Shown piece after piece: positions 1 through 7,028 of a DNA stretch of 12,985 nt. The position numbers were made by a program, and so were the translations under genes. Below the pieces are notes generated by a model. The model saw only the letters and a list, made by a program, of their open reading frames with translations. It did no database searches and was not told the origin of the DNA. This stretch comes from Melioribacteraceae bacterium (GTDB lineage: Bacteria > Bacteroidota > Ignavibacteria > Ignavibacteriales > Melioribacteraceae), in NCBI GenBank assembly GCA_026983755.1, contig JALSTL010000089.1, positions 1-12,985 on the forward strand, in the 5' to 3' direction. The stretch's first letter is position 1, and the number at the start of each line of letters is the position of its first letter.

Positions 1-223
1 TAATGTGACCGGCTAAATATTCGGGAACACTTCTAACATCAATGAGAAAAAATTTTTCACCGGAGTTAATTTTATTTTGTAAATCTAAAACGGAAATATG
101 TTCAACTGCAGCTTTGGCTTCTTTGGTAATTTGTTTCTTCGGTTTAATTTGTCCAAAATTTAACGTTAAAGAACCGGCTAAAATAAAAATCATAATACTT
201 AATATTTTTTTAGATTTTATCAT
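1..223 (-). CDS. Secreted rhodanese-like (sulfurtransferase-fold) protein, 5' part only
   Basis: Reading the minus strand from the ATG at 223 to the window edge gives 74 residues. They begin with a basic, hydrophobic export signal (MIKSKKILSIMIFILAGSLT), then a Lys-rich spacer, then FFLIDVRSVPEYLAGHI. The D-V-R-x-x-x-E-[YF]-x-x-G-H-I pattern is the classic N-terminal part of a single rhodanese domain. The start is supported by a perfect AGGAGG (230-235 on the plus strand) six bases upstream. The catalytic loop with its Cys lies beyond the window, so activity as a thiosulfate/persulfide sulfurtransferase cannot be checked. The gene is divergent from a sulfur-reductase operon that also encodes sulfur-transporter homologues, so a role in periplasmic sulfane-sulfur handling is a reasonable inference. 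A minus-strand TATAAT (246-251) about 22 bases upstream of the start could be its -10 element. Confidence 0.85.
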   Translation of the reverse strand, partial: MIKSKKILSIMIFILAGSLTLNFGQIKPKKQITKEAKAAVEHISVLDLQNKINSGEKFFLIDVRSVPEYLAGHI

Positions 224-687
224 TTTAAACCTCCTGTGTAATTAAATTATAAAATTTTTTGTAAAAACCGTTTGCCTGAAATTTTTGTACCCTTATTAAT
301 AATTTTTATGAAATACCGGAATTGGTTTTGTATATTATTTATATTGAACAGAGGTCAAAAGAAAATTATATTTAATAAGGATTCATTTTACCGATTACAA
401 AAAACAGACCAAAAAATATTTCAAAGGTAAAATTACAATTTGGTATTTATTGTAAATAAATCAAAAGATTTTTTATCCTGTTATTATTGATTATGAGAAA
501 TTATTCTAAAGAAATTATCAAACTTAAAAAATAATAAATCGTTAAAGAAAGTTTAATTTCTCATTTCTTATAAAATACACGGAAGGTATTCTCAATAATA
601 GTAATTGTAATTATTAAACATTATTGTTTTACATTATAAACCAATAATTTTTTTGGCAAGAAACTTGAAGTTCATTTAATAAAAAGT
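224..687. other. Divergent intergenic control region between the rhodanese gene and the reductase operon
   Basis: This 464-base stretch has no plausible gene. It is very AT-rich. On the minus side it holds the SD and a possible -10 for the rhodanese gene. The plus-side half carries a large interrupted inverted repeat (482-600, listed separately) shortly upstream of the first operon gene. I found no convincing FNR-type TTGAT-N4-ATCAA site and no clear -35/-10 pair for the plus strand. The length of the region and its position between two sulfur-related transcription units suggest that it holds the operon's promoter and control sites. Confidence 0.6.
482..600. repeat. Interrupted long inverted repeat (possible 5' leader structure)
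   Basis: TATTATTGA at 482-490 is complementary to TCAATAATA at 592-600, and ATGAGAAATTA at 493-503 is complementary to TAATTTCTCAT at 554-564. An inner AAACTT/AAGTTT pair (520-525 and 549-554) nests inside. The arms are nearly contiguous on the left and separated by 27 bases on the right, so a transcript could fold into a large stem with a side loop. It ends 87 bases before the first operon gene. AT-rich arms make chance pairing fairly likely. Confidence 0.35.
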
Positions 688-1272
688 ATGATTATGAGAG
701 AATTAGTTTATAAAAGTTTTGCCAAGTTATTTACATATCCCGATAAAGAATTACTTGCATTAGTTAATGCGGGGGTATTTACGGAATTATTTGAAGTTCT
801 GGAAATACCTGAAACGGATTTTTCGAGGATTGATAAATGGATTAATTCTTTTAAGAATAAAGAAAAACTTTTGGAGGTTTTGCAAGTGGAATATACGAGA
901 CTTTTTATTAATACTTTTCCTACATTACCTGCACCTCTTTACAAATCGTTTTATGAGGATAAAGAATTGTTCGGCAATTCCGTAGGTATATTAATAGATA
1001 CTTATGAAAAATATGGATTTGAAGTTTCGCAAGACCGAAAAGAATTACCGGATGCTTTACCTCTGTTATTAGAATTTGTTTATCGTTTAAATTTGGAGCA
1101 ATTTCCGATTTATGAACAGCATCAATTTATTAATAAATTCATTTTAAGTTGGAGTAATAAATTGGAACAAAAAATAATTGAAAATAAAGAAATAGAATTT
1201 TATGAATTTTTAATAACCGCACTTAATCGTTTTCTGAAGGAAGATGTAAAACAAAGTACAATAAAATTATAA
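688..1272 (+). CDS. TorD/DmsD/NarJ-family chaperone for the molybdenum reductase
   Basis: This 194-residue protein is likely a cytoplasmic, mostly helical redox-enzyme maturation chaperone. Such proteins bind the Tat signal peptide of a molybdopterin oxidoreductase and hold it until the cofactor is loaded. The family pattern is visible: an N-terminal helix with LFTYPD, then VEYTRLFINTFPTLPAPLYKS (about residues 66-86), corresponding to the EY-x-x-LF...P-x-P-x-x-S-x-Y core. A later Y-x-x-x-G-F...LPDALPLLLEF segment (about 107-129) corresponds to the usual PDHIxxELEF helix. The length is normal. ATG codons at 688 and 694 are both possible and neither has a clear SD; I kept the first. The gene lies 10 bases upstream of the reductase gene, which fits a dedicated partner. 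The product is too divergent to assign to one named family member. Confidence 0.85.
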   Translation: MIMRELVYKSFAKLFTYPDKELLALVNAGVFTELFEVLEIPETDFSRIDKWINSFKNKEKLLEVLQVEYTRLFINTFPTLPAPLYKSFYEDKELFGNSVGILIDTYEKYGFEVSQDRKELPDALPLLLEFVYRLNLEQFPIYEQHQFINKFILSWSNKLEQKIIENKEIEFYEFLITALNRFLKEDVKQSTIKL

Positions 1273-1282
1273 GAGAATAATT

Positions 1283-3703
1283 ATGAGTATTAACAGAAGA
1301 GAATTTTTAAAACGAAGTGTACTATCCGGTAGTGCTTTAACATTATTATCACACACACAGCTAAAAGGTTTTACAAAACATCCGCTCGGTTGGAAAGGAA
1401 AAGAGCGTGTTAATGAAGTTGCATCAATATGCGAAATGTGTTTTTGGAGGTGTGGAATACTTGGTAATGTTGATAAATACGGCAAGTTATTAAAGATAGA
1501 CGGCAATCCTGAACATCCGTTAACACATGGCAGACTCTGTGCCAGAGGCAATGCAGGACATAAATTAGTTTATGATCCAGATAGATTAAAATATCCCTTA
1601 ATGCGGGTTGGTAAAAGAGGCGAAGGAAAATTTAAACGAGTAAGTTGGGACGAGGCTTTGGATTTTTTTGCGGAAAAATTACTGAAAATAAAAAATGAAT
1701 ACGGTCCCGAATCCGTAGGTTTTTTCCCGCATGGAATTCAAGCAAGATTTTTCCATCATGTTATGACTGCTTTTGGAACACCAAATAGTGCTGAACCTGC
1801 GTTTGCTCAATGCAGAGGTGCTAGAGATGTAGGTTATAAATTAACTTTTGGAAATAATATAGGCTCCCCCGAACCTTTGGATTTTGAACATACCAAACTT
1901 ATGATTTTTATTGGCACACATATAGGAGAAAATGTTTTTACCGGACAAATTTTACAGTATGCAGAAGCTTTGGAAAGAGGAGCAAAACTAATAGTTGTTG
2001 ATCCCCGTTTTTCCGATGCCGCTTCAAAAGCCGACTATTGGTTACCAATTAAACCGGGAACGGATATTGCACTATTATTAGCTTGGATGCACGTCCTAAT
2101 TTATGAAGGTCTTTATGATGAAGATTATATTAAAAATTATGCCATAGGTTTTAGGGAATTAAAAGAACATTTAAAAAATTTTACACCAGCATGGGCTTCT
2201 TCAATAACCGAGTTACCGGAAAGTTTAATAATTAAAACGGCTCGATTAATGGGAGATTATATTCCGCAAGTAGGTTTGCATCCCGGTAGGCATTTTGCAT
2301 GGTACGGAGATGATAGTCAACGTGCCAGAGCTATGGCTATACTAACTGCTTTACTTGGCAGTTACGGAAGAAAAGGAGGAATTTATCTTTCAAGTTCAAT
2401 TCCCGTTCCCAAATATCCTGCTCCGCATCATAAACCAAAAGCACAAAGAGCCGATGGGGCTGGTACAATTTATCCTTTTGCTTCCAAAGGTCTTGGTGTT
2501 ACAAACGGTTTGATTGATGCAACAGTTAGTGAAAATCCCTACCCGATAAAAGCGTGGGTTGTTTATAGTCAAAATGTTCTGGAAAGTATTCCCGAAACAT
2601 GGAAAACGAAACAAGCAATTGAAAAGCTGGATTTAATGGTTGTAATTGACATAATGCCCGTCGAACAAATTATGTACGCAGATTTGGTATTACCGGAAGC
2701 AACATATTTGGAACGCTACGATGACCTTTACACGGTTAAAAATGCTAAAAAACCTTTTGCCGCTATTCGTCAACCGGTAATTGAACCTTTGTTCGAAACT
2801 AAACCGGGGTGGTGGATTGCAAAAGAAATGGCTAAAAGATTAGACCTTGAAGAACTTTTTACTTGGGATACTATCGAAGATTATTTGGAATACAGACTAT
2901 CCGGCTTAAATACAACTCTTTCTAAAATGCAAGCCAAGGGAATTACCGTTTATGAAAAAGGTACTCCTTACTTCGATTTTACAAAACCGCTTAAATTTAA
3001 GACGGAAAGCGGAAAGATAGAACTATATTCCAAAAAGTTGGAAAGATACGGATTTGCTCCCATACCGGAATATGTACCCGTTGAAGAGGTGCCTGAAGGA
3101 TATTTCCGTTTAATATACGGACGAACACCATTACATTCCTTTGCGCGTTCACAAAACAACGAAATCCTAAACGGGTATCAATCCGAAAATAATTTGTGGA
3201 TAAATGACAAAGTTGCCGCAGAACTTGGTATATATAACGGAGAATATGTTCAACTTGAAAATCAAGATAAAGTTTTAAGCAATAAAATCAAAGTAAACGT
3301 TACACCAGGAATAAGACCGGATGCTGTTTTTATGGTACATGGATTCGGTCATAATTCCCGATTGTTAAAAAAAGCTTACGGTAAAGGTGCTTCGGATAAT
3401 CAACTTATGACAAGGGTAAAACTTGATCCTCTTTCCGGCTCAACTGGTATGCGTGTTAACTTTGTTCGAATAATAAAGAATGGTAATCCGTTGATGGTTT
3501 CCAAAGATTTTAAAATTATTCCTGCTTTCGAAGGTGAAAGCGAAATAAACATTAAACAAAACCTTGAAAATGCAAAAGAAAAAATTGGAACGAATAATAG
3601 TAGGGAAGAAAAATCTCTAATAAAAAAACATAAGAAACCTAAGAAAAAAATAATTGACTTAAAAAAAATTGAATCCGAAGATGAAGAGGATGAAGGATGC
3701 TAA
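1283..3703 (+). CDS. Molybdopterin oxidoreductase catalytic subunit, thiosulfate/polysulfide reductase (PhsA/PsrA)-like, with unusual C-terminal tail
   Basis: This 806-residue subunit probably reduces a sulfur compound (thiosulfate or polysulfide) outside the cytoplasmic membrane. It starts with a Tat signal (NRREFLKRS, then a hydrophobic stretch to about residue 28). The [4Fe-4S] ligands are Cys50, Cys53, Cys57 and Cys86 (CEMCFWRC...GRLCARG). Cys177 in EPAFAQCRGARDVGY sits where PsrA/PhsA enzymes carry the Mo-ligating cysteine. The molybdopterin and molydopterin-dinucleotide-binding domains follow to about residue 735. The final 60 or so residues form an extension outside the family fold, first Lys-rich and then acidic, ending ESEDEEDEGC. 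The only cysteines are the four cluster ligands, Cys177 and the terminal Cys806. Downstream genes supply the ferredoxin and cytochrome b subunits, as in phsABC. The substrate is inferred; tetrathionate or another oxyanion is not excluded. Confidence 0.88.
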   Translation: MSINRREFLKRSVLSGSALTLLSHTQLKGFTKHPLGWKGKERVNEVASICEMCFWRCGILGNVDKYGKLLKIDGNPEHPLTHGRLCARGNAGHKLVYDPDRLKYPLMRVGKRGEGKFKRVSWDEALDFFAEKLLKIKNEYGPESVGFFPHGIQARFFHHVMTAFGTPNSAEPAFAQCRGARDVGYKLTFGNNIGSPEPLDFEHTKLMIFIGTHIGENVFTGQILQYAEALERGAKLIVVDPRFSDAASKADYWLPIKPGTDIALLLAWMHVLIYEGLYDEDYIKNYAIGFRELKEHLKNFTPAWASSITELPESLIIKTARLMGDYIPQVGLHPGRHFAWYGDDSQRARAMAILTALLGSYGRKGGIYLSSSIPVPKYPAPHHKPKAQRADGAGTIYPFASKGLGVTNGLIDATVSENPYPIKAWVVYSQNVLESIPETWKTKQAIEKLDLMVVIDIMPVEQIMYADLVLPEATYLERYDDLYTVKNAKKPFAAIRQPVIEPLFETKPGWWIAKEMAKRLDLEELFTWDTIEDYLEYRLSGLNTTLSKMQAKGITVYEKGTPYFDFTKPLKFKTESGKIELYSKKLERYGFAPIPEYVPVEEVPEGYFRLIYGRTPLHSFARSQNNEILNGYQSENNLWINDKVAAELGIYNGEYVQLENQDKVLSNKIKVNVTPGIRPDAVFMVHGFGHNSRLLKKAYGKGASDNQLMTRVKLDPLSGSTGMRVNFVRIIKNGNPLMVSKDFKIIPAFEGESEINIKQNLENAKEKIGTNNSREEKSLIKKHKKPKKKIIDLKKIESEDEEDEGC

Positions 3704-3734
3704 AAATAAATATTAAAAATAAATTGAAAATTCA

Positions 3735-3753
3735 TTTTACCGTACTGGTAAAA
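3735..3753 (+). promoter_or_regulatory. Perfect hairpin in the gap between catalytic and ferredoxin genes
   Basis: TTTTACC (3735-3741) and GGTAAAA (3747-3753) form a perfect 7-bp stem with loop GTACT. It lies in the only sizeable gap (66 bases) between the catalytic-subunit and cytochrome genes, just upstream of the SD GGAGGG at 3761-3766. There is no T-tract, so it is not a standard terminator. An mRNA-processing or stability element, or a translation modulator for the ferredoxin gene, is possible. Confidence 0.4.
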
Positions 3754-3769
3754 AGAAAGTGGAGGGAAA

Positions 3770-4501
3770 ATGGCTCGTTATGCTATGGTAATTGACCTTC
3801 GTAAATGTGTGGGATGCGACGGATGTACGGTTGCCTGCAGAACGGAATGGGATGTTCCCATCGGGCATTCGAGAACATGGGTAAATCATTCCGGAGCAAT
3901 CGGAGAATTTCCAAATGTATATTCAACTAATTTTGTTGCACAATGTAATCATTGTGACGAACCTGCATGTGTCCCGCCTTGTCCTACAGGTGCTACCTTT
4001 CAAGAAAAAAACGGTATTGTTAGGGTTAATACGGATTTATGTATTGGCTGCGGTTATTGTGTGGAAGCATGTCCTTACGATGCACGCTATATTAATCCTA
4101 TTACAAACAAAGTGGATAAATGTGATTTTTGTATTGAAAGACTTCAAGAAGGTTTGCAACCGGCTTGCGTAACAACGTGTACGGCAAATGCAAAATTTTT
4201 TGGCGATTTGGAAGATAGAAACAGTATTGTATATAAAAAAGTATTTGAAGAAGGAGCATGGCGTAATGAAAATGAAAATGCCGCTATAGGTCCTAATGTA
4301 TATTATTTGGGAACTAAGAATCAATTGGAAATTGTTAAAGCAAAATACGGGCCCAGAAAATCACGTTTGGTTACTCCTTCGCAAATGTGGAAAGATATAA
4401 TCAAACCGTTTATTTTGGGAATGGTTGGTGTAACTTTTATTGGTCAAGCCATAGCTTTCTTTAATCAATTAAGAAAAGGGGAGGAACCGATAGATGACTA
4501 A
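3770..4501 (+). CDS. Four-cluster [4Fe-4S] ferredoxin subunit (PhsB/PsrB/DmsB-like) with C-terminal membrane anchor
   Basis: This 243-residue electron-transfer subunit passes electrons from the cytochrome b to the molybdenum subunit. Sixteen cysteines fall in four groups: 13/16/19/23, 59/62/67/71, 91/94/97/101 and 118/121/133/137. This is the DmsB/PsrB/FdhB arrangement for four [4Fe-4S] clusters. There is no signal peptide, so it is probably co-exported with the Tat-signal-bearing catalytic subunit, as known for this family. Residues about 212-233 form a hydrophobic span after a Trp- and Lys-containing approach, so the protein appears anchored at its C-terminus like the formate dehydrogenase beta subunit; soluble PsrB/DmsB lack this. 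The SD GGAGGG lies close to the ATG. Its stop overlaps the cytochrome gene start by 8 bases, indicating translational coupling. Confidence 0.9.
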   Translation: MARYAMVIDLRKCVGCDGCTVACRTEWDVPIGHSRTWVNHSGAIGEFPNVYSTNFVAQCNHCDEPACVPPCPTGATFQEKNGIVRVNTDLCIGCGYCVEACPYDARYINPITNKVDKCDFCIERLQEGLQPACVTTCTANAKFFGDLEDRNSIVYKKVFEEGAWRNENENAAIGPNVYYLGTKNQLEIVKAKYGPRKSRLVTPSQMWKDIIKPFILGMVGVTFIGQAIAFFNQLRKGEEPIDD

Positions 4502-5969
4502 TTTGAATGCATATAAGTTCGAAAAGGCATTAGCACAGTTAAAAACACCTCCTAAACTTACGGCAAAAGAAAAAGACAGAATGCGACAGCGTAAAATGAA
4601 AAAACACGATGTTGCTATTATGCTTGTTCATTGGTTTAATGCTTCAACTTGGATATTTATGTTGTTTACAGGTGCAGCATTAATAATATCATCTTTGTAT
4701 AAAGTGGCTCCGGACTTTTTTATTAATATTATGAGAGCTTTATTCGGTAATGCAGCCGATATGTTAGAAGCTCATATTTGGCTCGGGATTGTTTGGATTT
4801 TTGTTTTCAGTATGTACACAATATTCGGATACAGAAAATATTTGCGTAAAAATCCTGTTCGACATGCCGAACTTAAAAAAGGGGGATTGATGCAGAAGTT
4901 CAAAACTTTTCAATGTGTTTTATTTGGCAACAAAGCACTTTGTATAGATGAAAATGATTTGCTTTGGCTAAAAAGAAGAGTTTTGGGAATTTTAGGTAAA
5001 TCAAGCGAACCTCTTCCACCGCAAGGCTCATTTAACGGCGGTCAAAAAATGTACGGATTGCTTGTGGCTTTAATGACTCCGATTATTATGATTACCGGTC
5101 TTATTATGGCTTTTCATTTGGGTCCGGTTTGGTTAGTTCAATGGGCTATTCCATTGCATTTTTTTGCAGTCGGTTTAGTTGTTGCCGGCTTAATGATTCA
5201 CGTTTACATGGGTGCGGTTTTACCCGAAGAAAAACCGGCTTTCTTTTCGATGTTAACCGGTAGTACAAGCGAGTTATTTTTATATAAACATCATTTTAAA
5301 TTTTGGAAACAAAGAATCTTAGAACAATACAAATGGCGAAAAGAAAATGTTGAAGAAGTTGACTTATATGATTTATTACCGGATAACGTTGCCAAAGAAA
5401 TTGAAAGATTGGCAGTTAATATTAAAGAACCCGAAAAAGAGATAATTATAAAAGATACCAACCCAAAACCATTCTGGAATCCATATATAACCGGTGCTTT
5501 GCTTGGTTTGGTTATGGTGGCAACCTTCTTCCTATTGGGAAGAGGATTAGGCGCTTCAAGTGCTTTATCAAGATTTGGAACATACATTTATAGTTTATTT
5601 TCATTAGACTATGTTAGTCAAAATCCTGCTTGGGGCAAATATGTACGCCATGGAAAAAATCCTTTGATGAATTTTATGATTTTTGAAGTCATCGGAATAA
5701 TTATCGGTGGATATATTTCTGCAAAACAAGGTAGGAGAGTAAAATTTGAAATTCTAAAAGGTCCTAACATTTCAAAAAAGAAAAGATTGATATTTGCTTT
5801 CTTTGGCGGAGTTTTTATGGGAATAGGAGCAAGAGTTGCCAGAGGTTGTACAAGCGGTTTGGCTTTAACAGGTGGAGCAACCATGGCTGTTGGCGGTTGG
5901 ATTTTTATGTTGGCAATTTTCTTTTTCGGTTTTATAGGAGCATACTTTTTTAGGAGGTTATGGTTATGA
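4494..5969 (+). CDS. Cytochrome b561-type quinol-reactive subunit fused to a YeeE/YedE (TsuA-like) sulfur-transport half
   Basis: This 491-residue membrane protein is made of two parts. Residues about 38-265 resemble the cytochrome b561/thiosulfate reductase gamma (PhsC, FdhI) family, with hydrophobic spans near 40-66, 92-113, 186-209 and 214-242. Candidate haem-ligand histidines are His46 (VHWF), His94 (AHIW), His222 (LHFF) and His236 (IHVYMG). A charged cytoplasmic-type linker (about 266-325) leads to a YeeE/YedE domain starting WNPYITGALLGLV. It ends with GARVARGCTSGLALTGG, the family's Gly-rich loop with its conserved cysteine (Cys452). YeeE/TsuA proteins take up thiosulfate. The fusion links electron delivery to the reductase with a sulfur-compound channel. 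The start has GGAGG (4480-4484) nine bases upstream. The second YeeE half follows directly. Confidence 0.87.
   Translation: MTNLNAYKFEKALAQLKTPPKLTAKEKDRMRQRKMKKHDVAIMLVHWFNASTWIFMLFTGAALIISSLYKVAPDFFINIMRALFGNAADMLEAHIWLGIVWIFVFSMYTIFGYRKYLRKNPVRHAELKKGGLMQKFKTFQCVLFGNKALCIDENDLLWLKRRVLGILGKSSEPLPPQGSFNGGQKMYGLLVALMTPIIMITGLIMAFHLGPVWLVQWAIPLHFFAVGLVVAGLMIHVYMGAVLPEEKPAFFSMLTGSTSELFLYKHHFKFWKQRILEQYKWRKENVEEVDLYDLLPDNVAKEIERLAVNIKEPEKEIIIKDTNPKPFWNPYITGALLGLVMVATFFLLGRGLGASSALSRFGTYIYSLFSLDYVSQNPAWGKYVRHGKNPLMNFMIFEVIGIIIGGYISAKQGRRVKFEILKGPNISKKKRLIFAFFGGVFMGIGARVARGCTSGLALTGGATMAVGGWIFMLAIFFFGFIGAYFFRRLWL
5952..5957 (+). promoter_or_regulatory. Shine-Dalgarno site inside the cytochrome gene that decides the next start
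   Basis: AGGAGG is only 2 bases before the ATG at 5960 but 8 bases before the ATG at 5966. The second spacing is normal. It makes the ATG at 5966 the likely start and gives an ATGA overlap with the TGA stop at 5967-5969. Confidence 0.7.
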
Positions 5970-6598
5970 TAGCACCATTATTAAAATTCGGTTATTTTAC
6001 AGTTGATTTTAGTTACATCTTAGCTTTAATTATTGGAATTATATTCGGTTATTTATTAGAAAAAGGCGGTTTTGGAAATTCAAGAAAATTAGTATCGCAA
6101 TTTTATTTTACAGATTTTGCGGTTTTAAAAGTAATGTTTACATCAATTGTTGTTGCTATGTTAGGGTTGCTTTATCTAAATTGGATGGGAATTCTTGATT
6201 TGTCTAAAATCTATATTGTTCCTACTTATGTAACGGCACAATTATTCGGCGGTGCTTTTCTTGGATTGGGGTTTGTTATGGGTGGTTTATGTCCGGGAAC
6301 TTCTTTTGTTTCCGCTGCCAGCGGTAAAATAGACGGAATGTTTTTTGTGCTTGGCGTATTTGTTGGCACTATGTCTTTCGGAGATCTATTCTACGATTGG
6401 TTAAAACCTATTTACAAAGGCGGATATATCGGCAAAGTAACTTTACCGGATTTTTTGGGAATGAATGCCGGAGTTGTTGCTTTTATTATTACACTTTTGG
6501 CTGTCGTATCATTTTGGTTGGCCGAAAAAACCGAAAAGCAATGGGACCCTTATAAAAAATTTAGGAGTTATCCGAAAGAAAAAATAGGTGTGAAATAA
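5966..6598 (+). CDS. YeeE/YedE-family (TsuA-like) sulfur-compound transporter, C-terminal half as a separate protein
   Basis: This is a 210-residue integral membrane protein with about five hydrophobic spans. It carries the second-half YeeE signature GFVMGGLCPGTSFVSAASGK; counted from the ATG at 5966, its only cysteine is Cys109. Full-length family members such as TsuA carry two related halves, each with a Gly-rich loop and a cysteine that relays thiosulfate. Here the first half is fused to the upstream cytochrome b, so the two proteins would together rebuild one transporter. The ATG at 5966 is preferred over the ATG at 5960 because of SD spacing. It overlaps the upstream stop as ATGA, which favours coupled translation and equal amounts of the two halves. 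Thiosulfate is the best-known family substrate; here it is inferred. Confidence 0.85.
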   Translation: MIAPLLKFGYFTVDFSYILALIIGIIFGYLLEKGGFGNSRKLVSQFYFTDFAVLKVMFTSIVVAMLGLLYLNWMGILDLSKIYIVPTYVTAQLFGGAFLGLGFVMGGLCPGTSFVSAASGKIDGMFFVLGVFVGTMSFGDLFYDWLKPIYKGGYIGKVTLPDFLGMNAGVVAFIITLLAVVSFWLAEKTEKQWDPYKKFRSYPKEKIGVK

Positions 6599-6626
6599 GC
6601 ACTTTTAACTTAATGAGGAATTCAAA

Positions 6627-7028
6627 ATGTTACATAAAATTAAATTGATTGCTACTGTATTATTAGTATTACTTGGGTTTCTTTTGGCTGTAGGATATCC
6701 GGACGGTGGAGTTAAAAACGTGAAATATTCTCATTTAAAAAATAAAATTAAAATCCCCAATTTAACCAAAGAGGGAAATGCTAAAAATTTTATCAATAAA
6801 TTTTCTAAAGTAAAAACAACATCGCATAAAATTATTCGGCATCAAATAACAAATAAAAAATCCGATATTACCACAAATATTATTAAAAATAAAAAGAAAA
6901 AAGTAATTTCAGTAAAGGCAGATACCAAACCAAAAATAAACTTAATCAAACCTAAAATAAAAAAAGAAATTAACCTTGTTAAACCTCCCGCTCCACCTAA
7001 AGAAGAAGATGAAGACGAAGGATGCTGA
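6627..7028 (+). CDS. Unrecognised small exported Lys-rich protein ending in an acidic Glu-Gly-Cys tail
   Basis: I do not recognise a family for this 133-residue protein. Residues about 5-24 (IKLIATVLLVLLGFLLAVGY) form one hydrophobic segment after a short basic N-terminus: a signal peptide or membrane anchor that would place the rest in the periplasm. Residues 25-120 are Lys/Asn/Ile-rich, look disordered and have no cysteine. The end is Pro-rich and then acidic (VKPPAPPKEEDEDEGC), and the last residue is the only cysteine. The tail closely matches the end of the operon's catalytic subunit (ESEDEEDEGC). The start has GAGGA (6615-6619) at good spacing, and the gene lies 28 bases after the transporter half, so it belongs to the operon. 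Possible roles are a sulfur-carrier arm, a disulfide tether for the reductase, or an assembly factor; none is shown. Confidence 0.8.
   Translation: MLHKIKLIATVLLVLLGFLLAVGYPDGGVKNVKYSHLKNKIKIPNLTKEGNAKNFINKFSKVKTTSHKIIRHQITNKKSDITTNIIKNKKKKVISVKADTKPKINLIKPKIKKEINLVKPPAPPKEEDEDEGC

Noticed and set aside
42..245. Plus-strand ORF of 67 codons at the left edge
   Set aside because: It is antisense to the rhodanese-like gene, which has a signal peptide, a family motif and a perfect SD on the minus strand.
487..520. FNR-like site (TTGAT at 487-491 and ATCAA at 516-520)
   Set aside because: The half-sites are 24 bases apart instead of four, so this is not a normal FNR/CRP-type operator.
1267..1551. 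Minus-strand ORF opposite the start of the catalytic subunit
   Set aside because: It is a shadow of the Tat-signal and Fe-S coding region, with no motif and no SD.
4037..4324. Minus-strand Cys-containing ORF opposite the ferredoxin gene
   Set aside because: It is a shadow of the four-cluster ferredoxin frame and matches no family.
5940..5990. Frameshift splitting one YeeE gene into two
   Set aside because: The second half has its own SD at correct spacing and an ATGA overlap, and the two halves end and begin at a natural domain boundary, so two genes are more likely than a broken one.
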